A DNA stretch of 23,170 bases. Source: a virus. The notes below the pieces were generated by a model, which was given only the letters and a program-made list of their open reading frames with translations, had not been told where the DNA came from and did not search any database. The first letter of the stretch is position 1; every line of letters starts with the position of its first letter. Below, piece after piece: positions 15,795 to 23,170 of the stretch. The stretch lies in the IMG/VR virus record IMGVR_UViG_3300018410_000052, positions 1 through 23,170 of that record, one strand, 5' to 3'. The position numbers and the translations under genes are program-made.

Positions 15795-16730
15795 ATGGAA
15801 GATAGACTACTTGAACTTTTAGAGTCCGTTCTTGGTAAATCCAAGAAAACCAGTGGGGATAATTATGCATTCTATTCTCCATTTGTTGACCACTACAAAC
15901 CAAAGTTAGAGATTAATATACGAATTAATTCTAAGGGAAACAACCCGTGGCATTGTTGGATTTCTGATGAAAAGGGTAGAACTATAAAAACCCTATTCAA
16001 GAAACTTCGTGTATCCAAATCAACTTGGGATGAGTACAATGCAATCTTTAGCAAGGTTAATCGATATTCAAGTGAGTACGACACTACTGAGGTAGTAGAG
16101 CAAGTTGAACTTCCAAAAGAATTCACACCACTATATAAACCAGCCAACTCTTATAAGAGAAAACACGCACTCAATTATCTATTGGGTAGGGGTCTCAGGC
16201 CAGAAGATATTGTAAAGTATAATATTGGGTTTTGTGAAGAAGGTGAGTATCGGGATAAAATCATTATACCATCGTATGATGAAAGAGGTAAGTTGAATTT
16301 CTTTGTAGGTAGGTCATTCTACCAAACGCAATATAAACACAAAAATCCAAAGGTATCCAAAGACATAGTTGGGTTTGAATTACTCATCAATTGGGATACT
16401 CCATTGGTTCTTTGTGAGGGTGCATTTGATGCAATTGCTATTCGTAGGAATGTAATTCCATTGTTTGGAAAATCTATTCAATCTGAATTAGAGAAGAAAA
16501 TAATTGGAAATTCCGTAAAAAAGTTGTATATTGTATTAGATTCGGATGCTATAAAGAATGCAATCGGATTGGCAAAGAAGTTTATGTCGTATGGAATTCA
16601 GACCCATTTAGTAGATTTGGGAGATGAAGACCCATCCGATATGGGATATGATAAAGTTAACAAACTAATATATAATACTCCACCATTGGACTTACGAAGG
16701 TTGGTAGAGTATGAATTATTCAGAGTATGA
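15795..16730 (+). CDS. DnaG/gp61-like TOPRIM primase with degenerate zinc finger
   Basis: The product has 311 residues. The TOPRIM domain is intact: LVLCEGAFDAIAI with Glu208 and Asp212, VLDSDA with Asp249 and Asp251, then DEDPSD (277-282). The middle (about 120-200) has the DnaG-type helper segment with GLRPEDIVKYNIGF and IIIPSYDERGKLNFFVGR. Residues 24-63 keep the scaffold of the phage primase CHC2 finger (YxFxxPFxxHxKPKLEINI, then WHCW and KGRT). Expected cysteines are replaced by Ser28, Val31 and Ser57; only Cys54 remains. The role would be RNA-primer synthesis for lagging-strand replication. No Shine-Dalgarno is obvious. The gene overlaps the next one as ATGA. It is shorter than full DnaG, like T4 gp61 (342 residues). 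The helicase partner is not in the window. Confidence 0.88.
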   Translation: MEDRLLELLESVLGKSKKTSGDNYAFYSPFVDHYKPKLEINIRINSKGNNPWHCWISDEKGRTIKTLFKKLRVSKSTWDEYNAIFSKVNRYSSEYDTTEVVEQVELPKEFTPLYKPANSYKRKHALNYLLGRGLRPEDIVKYNIGFCEEGEYRDKIIIPSYDERGKLNFFVGRSFYQTQYKHKNPKVSKDIVGFELLINWDTPLVLCEGAFDAIAIRRNVIPLFGKSIQSELEKKIIGNSVKKLYIVLDSDAIKNAIGLAKKFMSYGIQTHLVDLGDEDPSDMGYDKVNKLIYNTPPLDLRRLVEYELFRV

Positions 16731-19700
16731 AAAAACTCAAGAAACTAAAAGTCGGTATTGAAAAGGTAAATAAAGTTTACCATATCGCAGATGTTCACAT
16801 CAGAAACCTCAAAAGACACAAAGAGTATCGTGAGGTATTTTCCCATCTTTATGGGTATATTTTGACTACAATGGAGGAAAATGACATCATCTATATTGCA
16901 GGTGATGTTGTTCACGCAAAGACTGATATGACACCCGAAGTGGTTGACCTCACTCAAGAGTTCTTCACTCGACTTGCTGACTTGTTACCAACGGTAGTTA
17001 TTCCTGGTAATCACGACGCTAACTTAAATAACCCATCGAGATTGGATGCGTTATCACCAATTATTAGTGCACTAAAGCACCCAAATCTATTCTATCTAAA
17101 AGATACTGGTGCTTGGTCATTAGGTGACCTTACAATCGTTCACCAATCGGTTTGGGATAAGTCACCAGGATTTCCATTAGCAAGTGAGTATGGTGGTGAT
17201 ACTAAGATTGGTGTATTTCACGGACCAGTTGATAAAATTGAGACCGAGCATGGATTCTCAATTGAAAATAAGAATATCAATGTAGGGAACTTTGATGGGT
17301 ATGATATGGTGATGTTGGGTGATATCCACAAACCAAATAATCCAGTTCAAGGAGAAGAGCATATTAAGTATCCGGGTTCACTAATCGTTCAGAATCACGG
17401 AGAAGCAAAGTATCCAGACCACGGAATTTTGGTGTGGGATGTTCAAACTCGTAAAAATAAATTCGTGAAGATTCCTAATGATTATGGATATGTCACGATA
17501 GATATAGAAGAGGGTAAGATTGTTTCGAATATGCCAATCCCTCAAAAACCACGAATGAGAGTTCGTGTAAAAGATACAAAGGCATCTGAACTTAATAAGA
17601 TTATTGCTGACCTAAAGAAAGGTCGTAAAGTTCAAGAATTAACCATACAAAAAGTTATCACTCGTAAAGAGGGTGGTGAGCATGAAAAGATTGTTCTTCA
17701 GAATGTTCGTGATACTGCTTTCCAAAATAAACTGATTGAGGAATTCTTAAATGAAACGGAACATCTCACCGAAGAGCAACTTGAAGTTGTTAAAAGCATT
17801 AACAACGATATCAATTCAAAACTCGGAACAGCGAGAACAATTGTCAACTCAACTTGGATACCGAAGGTGTTTGAATTCTCAAATATGTTCTCGTATGGTC
17901 CTAACAATGTCATAGACTTTTCTCAGATGAAAGGTGCTTATGGAATCTTTGCACCAAACGCAAGTGGTAAGTCAACCCTTTGGGATGCTCTATCATTTTG
18001 TATTTTTGATAAATGTTCAAGAACCTCAAAAGCAGAGGATGTGATGAACTACTCAAAGATGTCGTTTGATTGTAAGTTTACATTTGAGTTGAATGGAGTT
18101 GACTACACCATCGAGAGAACTGCTAAGAAGTCGCCTAAGAGAGGAACTGTAAAGGTAGACACTAACTTCTATCGTATGGTAGATGGTCAAGTAGAATCCC
18201 TTAATGGTGAACAACGTAGAGAAACAAATGCAATCATTAGAGAATATGTTGGAACATACGATGACTTCGTGCTCACTGCGATGTCAACACAATCAAACAA
18301 TAGTGGATTCATCGAGAAATCACAAAAAGAACGTAAGGAACTCCTCGCACAATTCTTGGATATGGATGTCTTCGAGAATCTCTACCAAATTGCGAGTGAA
18401 GAGATTAAAGAACTATCAGCTCTTCTAAAGGATTATAAAAACCAAGACTTCCCAACACAACTTGCTGAAGCAGAAGAGACACTTACATCTATCACGGGGT
18501 CTTTGACCTCGCTGCAAGATAGGAAGGTTGAGTTGGAAACCAAACGAGATAATACAAATACTAAGATTGAGTACGAGATGAGCAAACTAAAGCCCGTTGA
18601 AGACTTAGGTGATGTATCAGATTTGGAAGACCAATTGGAGTCTATGGAAGATTCCATTAAAAAGCAACAACTTTCGTGTGATTCTAATTTAACTCATATC
18701 AAGAAAGTTCAAACGGAAATCAAAGACATTCAGACCAAGCTATCAAAATACGACGCTGATAAACTTTATGAGACTGAAAAGGAATACAATCGTTTAGATA
18801 GAAAATTTAATGAGTTAGGTATTACGTTGGATAAAATTGAGACCGAGATGATTCACGCAAAGAAACACTTGGATGGGATTGGGTCTCTTACGTTTGACCC
18901 TAATTGTAATCATTGTGTTGAGAATCAAAATACTCCATTTGCTAAACAGGCAGAAACACTCGAACGTGAGTTAGAATCATTGGGTAAACAATACTCAGAT
19001 GTAGTTTCGGACCGAATGGGGGTGATGGATGCTCGTAATAGTTCAGATGTGAGTTCTAAGATTGAAGAATATGAAGCATTGGTATTGGAATCTAAAGAAG
19101 CGCATCAAGAATTAAAACAATACCAATCCGATTATGATGGGTGTACACTTCTTGTGGAAAAGATGACTCTTGAATTAGAATCTCTCAAAGAGAAAGTTCA
19201 AAGAGCAAAAGCACAAGAGGAGGCAGTAGTCTACAACGGAGAGATTCAAGAAAAGATAAAATCTTTTAGAGTCACACGAGATTCCATTCGAAATGAGATT
19301 GATGAGATTACAACTGAGATTATGAATGTAAACTCCGAAATCAAATTGGCTGAGAATACTATCGAGAGTGTAAATCGTGCTATTGATAAACTTAGTGATA
19401 TGGAAGTTCGATTCGATGGATATGAATACTACCTCAAATGTGTAAAGAGAGATGGTATCCCATATAATCTAATTTCAGATGTTCTACCAAAGTTAGAAGT
19501 TGAGATTAACAACATTCTACAACCACTCGTTGATTTCCAAATTATGTTGAATACTGATGGTAAAAACATCAACTCATACATTGCATATGGAACTGATGAA
19601 TATTGGCCATTAGAACTAACAAGTGGTATGGAGAAATTCATCTCATCAATTGCTATTAGAACTGCGTTGATTAATGTATCTAATCTACCACGACCAAACT

Positions 19701-19894
19701 TCATTGCTATTGATGAAGGGTTCGGTTCATTAGACACGGATAACTTTAATTCTTTATATTTATTATTTGATTACTTAAAGACCCAATTTGACTTTATCAT
19801 TACAATATCTCACATTGATAAGACACGAGATATGGTTGACCAGATAATTGATATCAATAAAGTTCGTGGGTTCTCTAAAGTTTCATATTTATAA
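16727..19894 (+). CDS. Fused Mre11-Rad50 (gp47-gp46 type) recombination nuclease/ATPase
   Basis: This is a single 1055-residue protein. The N-terminal metallophosphoesterase (about 15-250) has the Mre11/SbcD/gp47 motifs: ADVH (Asp22, His24), AGDVVH (Asp60), PGNHD (95-97), FHG (His165) and GDIHKP (199-203). A linker of about 100 residues follows. The Rad50/SbcC/gp46 part begins near 380: P-loop APNASGKST (409-417), long coiled-coil arms, a zinc hook CNHC (Cys727, Cys730), signature LTSGME (964-969), Walker B FIAIDE (992-997), D-loop SLD, and His1029. Such complexes bind DNA ends, resect them and feed recombination-dependent replication. T4 encodes the two parts as genes 47 then 46, the same order as fused here. 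The frame is uninterrupted. The start overlaps the primase stop. Confidence 0.95.
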   Translation: MKKLKKLKVGIEKVNKVYHIADVHIRNLKRHKEYREVFSHLYGYILTTMEENDIIYIAGDVVHAKTDMTPEVVDLTQEFFTRLADLLPTVVIPGNHDANLNNPSRLDALSPIISALKHPNLFYLKDTGAWSLGDLTIVHQSVWDKSPGFPLASEYGGDTKIGVFHGPVDKIETEHGFSIENKNINVGNFDGYDMVMLGDIHKPNNPVQGEEHIKYPGSLIVQNHGEAKYPDHGILVWDVQTRKNKFVKIPNDYGYVTIDIEEGKIVSNMPIPQKPRMRVRVKDTKASELNKIIADLKKGRKVQELTIQKVITRKEGGEHEKIVLQNVRDTAFQNKLIEEFLNETEHLTEEQLEVVKSINNDINSKLGTARTIVNSTWIPKVFEFSNMFSYGPNNVIDFSQMKGAYGIFAPNASGKSTLWDALSFCIFDKCSRTSKAEDVMNYSKMSFDCKFTFELNGVDYTIERTAKKSPKRGTVKVDTNFYRMVDGQVESLNGEQRRETNAIIREYVGTYDDFVLTAMSTQSNNSGFIEKSQKERKELLAQFLDMDVFENLYQIASEEIKELSALLKDYKNQDFPTQLAEAEETLTSITGSLTSLQDRKVELETKRDNTNTKIEYEMSKLKPVEDLGDVSDLEDQLESMEDSIKKQQLSCDSNLTHIKKVQTEIKDIQTKLSKYDADKLYETEKEYNRLDRKFNELGITLDKIETEMIHAKKHLDGIGSLTFDPNCNHCVENQNTPFAKQAETLERELESLGKQYSDVVSDRMGVMDARNSSDVSSKIEEYEALVLESKEAHQELKQYQSDYDGCTLLVEKMTLELESLKEKVQRAKAQEEAVVYNGEIQEKIKSFRVTRDSIRNEIDEITTEIMNVNSEIKLAENTIESVNRAIDKLSDMEVRFDGYEYYLKCVKRDGIPYNLISDVLPKLEVEINNILQPLVDFQIMLNTDGKNINSYIAYGTDEYWPLELTSGMEKFISSIAIRTALINVSNLPRPNFIAIDEGFGSLDTDNFNSLYLLFDYLKTQFDFIITISHIDKTRDMVDQIIDINKVRGFSKVSYL

Positions 19895-19914
19895 GAAAGT
19901 GATGGAGTCCGTTA

Positions 19915-22900
19915 ATGGGATTGGAATTAAAACGAAGGTCTAAACAATACTTAAAAGATATACCAAATACGATTGACCTCGCCGGTGATGGTGGTAATCG
20001 TGTATTTGGTATATCCGACTTTCCTAAATACCTTGGTGAAGGTAAAAACTCGTTTAGAATAAACCCATTGGTTAGGGCAATAAAACCTAATACCAATATT
20101 GATATTGAGGTTTTAGACTCCAATGGTAACACTGTATATTGGGAAATACCAAATTACAAGGATGGTGACAACTCAAGATTAGTTTCAATATGGGTTTACG
20201 ATACCTTGGATGAAAAATATCATACACCAGATGGTCCTTGTGAGATTATAATAGCTGCCCAAGGCCCAAGTGGTCCAATAAGACACACACTTAGAACTAC
20301 CATTGTAAAGAATAAAAAATCGGTATCTGAAATAGTGTTTTCAGAAAAACCAATTGGTAGTGTTTCATCATCTATACAAACATTTACGAATTTACCTCAA
20401 ACCGATGGCTCATTAACACAAACATCACAATCGGGTCAGTTTGTATATAAGAAATCTATATATGGTGATGATGTATCATTCGAATCATCTACTTCTATAA
20501 TAAATGGTGAAATGTTAAGTGGTAGTTTAGAGTTGGACTTAACATCCACAACTCTATACCCACGACTTGGTGGGGGTCAATCTCAGCCAGTAAATGTTAC
20601 AGCAAGTATAAGTGAAGTGCTAAGTTCTACCTTATTCAGAGTGTCACTTCCGATAACAGCAAGTGACAATAGAAGTCAAGGTTCGATACACACTTATGAA
20701 TATTCCGATGGTAGTATAAATGGTACTATTAGATATCAGTCTACTGGGTCTGCTGTAAATACACAAAACCAAGTAGCAATTGCAAATATATTATTAACTA
20801 ATGTAAATCCAGAGTCTGGACGAATATCATCGGTAAACACGTTAATAAAATCAGATGGATTGTCGGATTCAGATTATGAGTTAATATCAAATACCCAAGT
20901 TCCTAACGAATCTATTATATCATATAGAGTCCCAATTCCAACGGAACACCTCAATGACCCTAAGTCAATTAAGGTACAATTCCTAAATAGTTCAGGAGAT
21001 ATATCATCTACTGAGGTTGTAATTAAAAATATTATATTTGAGGGTGGTAACGTATACATTGGTGGTAATCAATCAATTGTAACTGGGTCGTTATTTATAT
21101 CCAACGCAATTGGTAGTGGTCTTGAGATTGGTGGTCATTCAAGTGGTTTCTTAAAATCAGTTGGGTATGAAGGTTTAACATCAGCGTCCAACGGAGATGG
21201 GCCTGGTGGGTTCATTATTTATAGTGGTAGTGGTGGCCTTCAAATGGGTGCTGATGTATTACAAGGAGTTGGTCTACAATTCGTTGGTGATAATGATGAT
21301 AGACACCTTATCTTTACAACTCACGATGGTGGGTTGTTGGATGTTAAGACTGATAAGTTTTTTATAGGAACACAAAATACCCAATTCGTAAGTGGTAGTG
21401 ATGGTAATATTGAAATCAGTTCATCATTATTCCACTTAGACCCTGCAAACGATAGATTGGTAATTGGTGCGGATGCTATTATAGAAGCAGACCTATCAGC
21501 AAATAATATCAGAACTCCTGCAACCATTGATGGTGCTCCATCAACTGACCTAAATGCATCATCTTCTATTAAGTCGGATGGTTTTGCAAGATTCGTATCT
21601 GCTTCGATTGGTGGATGGGGTGTTGATACTGGTTCAATCTTTAGTGATAATTTAGAGATAAACTCAAGTGGTAAAATTAAAACAAGAGATTACATCTCAA
21701 ATACCAAGGGGTGGGTTATAGATGAGACAGGTATCGCTGAGTTTCAGAATGTAAAGATTAGAGGTACACTTGCTACAACCACATTTGAGAAGGAAAGTGT
21801 TAATGCAGTAGGTGGTCAATTGTATGTTGCAAACTCAACTACATTGAGTGGTTCATATTCATCGAGTATAGATAGTACACCTGCGGCTGGTATAACTTCA
21901 TCAACATCATTACCAACAAACTTTACTACTGCAACAACTCGTAGTTTGGAGTTTGATTCTTCCACATATGATATATCAACAATAGATGGTGTTGATAAAT
22001 TTACAATTGATTCTGCTATTTATGCTGATAACGAATCCGCTACATTGTATTGGAGCCAAAGTAATGCATTTTCATCACAAGCATCAGCAAGTTTTAAGAC
22101 AACCGCCAGTACAACTACAAATACGGATGTATCCGCATCAGTATATAACTCGAATACCTTATATGGGAATGAAATTAGTATAGCACTTGGAAACTACACT
22201 GCTATTCAGCCAAACGGATTCCCACAACAATACTTTTTTAACCAAGAAGTGTATATCTCTGATAGAAATGGTAATAATGTTTTCACAATGGGTGGTTCTT
22301 CAGCCATAGGTACTATAACTTCAGTTAGTCCACTTGAAATAGAATTAGATAGTGATACGATTAGCTCAACTTATAGTGGGTTACCAATCACAGGTAATAG
22401 TGAACAATTCTATATATCATTTACATCACAATCCACATCAACCACAACTGTATATGATGCAAGTCAATATGTACACAAACCAGCTGGGACTTGGCCAACC
22501 AAAATCGAAGATGATGGTATAATAATATTTGATGATGGTAATGGTAGTAAAACATACACTATCCTTGAACGTGTTGATGCTACAACTTTAAGAATTGATA
22601 CATCATCATATGCACCAAATACAAGTGGTTCATTTGTAGTAGCAACTGGGGCATTTAGTGGGTCTGCTAATAGTTCAACTAATATCTCAGCAGGTAGTGG
22701 TAGTTTGAACGAGTTTATATACGATAATATATCCCCATCATCGAGTCAATTTATTGTAGACAATGTAAGTGGGTTTATTGTAGATGAGATTCTAACATTA
22801 AAGAAGGTAACAAGTACTGGATTCTCAACTGAGTATGTTCAAGTTGTATCATCATCGAGATTAAATGGTGGGAGTTCAACCGATTTGAGTGGTATCTTAA

Positions 22901-23170
22901 ATGTAACTCGTGCATATGGTAATGGTATCACAGGTGATTCGGCTTCGTTAGGAGATTCACCTTCTTCTGCGACTGACTACGAACAAGGTCAAGTGGTTGT
23001 ATCTACTGGTAAAATTGGAAGTGGATTTATTAGACTTAACGCAAATCCAAACGACACCTCAACTCCGTATATGGATATTGTAGAGAGAACTGGAAGTGGT
23101 ATATACGATGTTGAGTTGAAAGCACGATTGGGTGACCTAAGTGGTCTTGATGGGACTGATATGGTTCTTG
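19915..23170 (+). CDS. Large tail fibre / receptor-binding protein (3' truncated by window edge)
   Basis: The frame is open without stops from the ATG at 19915 to the right edge, at least 1085 residues. GGAG lies upstream of the start. Residues 1-~150 form an N-terminal beta domain, probably for attachment (MGLELKRRSKQYLKDIPNTI opening). Residues about 380-560 are strand-turn repeats of fibre type (SGLEIGGHSSG, GGLQMGADVLQG, NIEISSSLFHLD). Around 598-640, GWVIDETGIAEFQNVKIRG then TLATTTFEKESVNAVGGQLY is a motif I recognise from phage tail fibres. Near the right edge, VELKARLGDLSGLDG (about 1067-1081) is the 'ARLGDLSG' motif of fibre and host-specificity proteins. The product is expected on the baseplate, binding the host surface. 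Composition is very Ser/Thr/Asn/Gly-rich, like its tail neighbours. Confidence 0.85.
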   Translation, partial: MGLELKRRSKQYLKDIPNTIDLAGDGGNRVFGISDFPKYLGEGKNSFRINPLVRAIKPNTNIDIEVLDSNGNTVYWEIPNYKDGDNSRLVSIWVYDTLDEKYHTPDGPCEIIIAAQGPSGPIRHTLRTTIVKNKKSVSEIVFSEKPIGSVSSSIQTFTNLPQTDGSLTQTSQSGQFVYKKSIYGDDVSFESSTSIINGEMLSGSLELDLTSTTLYPRLGGGQSQPVNVTASISEVLSSTLFRVSLPITASDNRSQGSIHTYEYSDGSINGTIRYQSTGSAVNTQNQVAIANILLTNVNPESGRISSVNTLIKSDGLSDSDYELISNTQVPNESIISYRVPIPTEHLNDPKSIKVQFLNSSGDISSTEVVIKNIIFEGGNVYIGGNQSIVTGSLFISNAIGSGLEIGGHSSGFLKSVGYEGLTSASNGDGPGGFIIYSGSGGLQMGADVLQGVGLQFVGDNDDRHLIFTTHDGGLLDVKTDKFFIGTQNTQFVSGSDGNIEISSSLFHLDPANDRLVIGADAIIEADLSANNIRTPATIDGAPSTDLNASSSIKSDGFARFVSASIGGWGVDTGSIFSDNLEINSSGKIKTRDYISNTKGWVIDETGIAEFQNVKIRGTLATTTFEKESVNAVGGQLYVANSTTLSGSYSSSIDSTPAAGITSSTSLPTNFTTATTRSLEFDSSTYDISTIDGVDKFTIDSAIYADNESATLYWSQSNAFSSQASASFKTTASTTTNTDVSASVYNSNTLYGNEISIALGNYTAIQPNGFPQQYFFNQEVYISDRNGNNVFTMGGSSAIGTITSVSPLEIELDSDTISSTYSGLPITGNSEQFYISFTSQSTSTTTVYDASQYVHKPAGTWPTKIEDDGIIIFDDGNGSKTYTILERVDATTLRIDTSSYAPNTSGSFVVATGAFSGSANSSTNISAGSGSLNEFIYDNISPSSSQFIVDNVSGFIVDEILTLKKVTSTGFSTEYVQVVSSSRLNGGSSTDLSGILNVTRAYGNGITGDSASLGDSPSSATDYEQGQVVVSTGKIGSGFIRLNANPNDTSTPYMDIVERTGSGIYDVELKARLGDLSGLDGTDMVL

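Noticed and set aside
19429-19737. A 102-codon open frame on the minus strand
   Set aside because: It is antisense to the Rad50 ATPase head (signature and Walker B region), where the + strand protein is unmistakable.
1-23170. Anti-phage defence system, CRISPR array, mobile element or tRNA genes
   Set aside because: I saw no regularly spaced direct repeats, inverted-repeat-bounded elements, transposase, integrase or cloverleaf-like sequence; all space is taken by the phage genes listed.

Overview
The window is a compact, AT-rich piece of a tailed-phage genome with a T4-like contractile-tail (myovirus) ground plan. Every gene I can support is on the + strand. Most start within about 25 bases of the previous stop, or overlap it as TAATG or ATGA. 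No gene-free stretch reaches 300 bases; the longest gap is 46 bases, at 11765-11810. I see no tRNA, CRISPR array, insertion sequence or integrase. The T4-type late sigma factor, gp25, gp6 and gp46/gp47-type proteins point to a distant T4 relative. The adhesin-like domain inserts and codon style suggest an aquatic, perhaps marine, host, but the host cannot be fixed from this sequence.

Layout. (1) 1-1419: the tail end of an unknown gene, a small membrane-anchored protein, a gp55-like late sigma factor and a small acidic helical protein. (2) 1416-5281: central baseplate, with a gp5-like OB-fold spike lacking lysozyme, an unknown Gln/Gly-rich protein, a gp25-like wedge protein and a gp6-like wedge protein. 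(3) 5292-11764: a DNRLRE-like protein interrupted by two tandem beta-domains, an unknown 101-residue protein, and a 1359-residue tail protein with a P2 gpI-like segment and a probable concanavalin-like insert. (4) 11811-15343: an Ig-like structural protein and two paralogous virion proteins, the second carrying a LamG domain. (5) 15345-19894: a DNA-processing block of three genes: T7-type endonuclease I, a TOPRIM primase, and a single-polypeptide Mre11-Rad50 (gp47-gp46) fusion. (6) 19915-right edge: a tail fibre of at least 1085 residues, still open at the window end.

How it works together. The late sigma factor probably drives expression of the tail genes behind it. Regions 2-4 and 6 build the baseplate and host-recognition apparatus. 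Region 5 supplies recombination-dependent replication and branch resolution before packaging.

The most notable points are the Mre11-Rad50 fusion, a primase whose zinc finger has lost three of four cysteines, and the position of this DNA block between tail genes. Others are the adhesin-type domain insertions in tail proteins and a TTATATACA motif lying 24 bases before the start codon in the two longest intergenic gaps.
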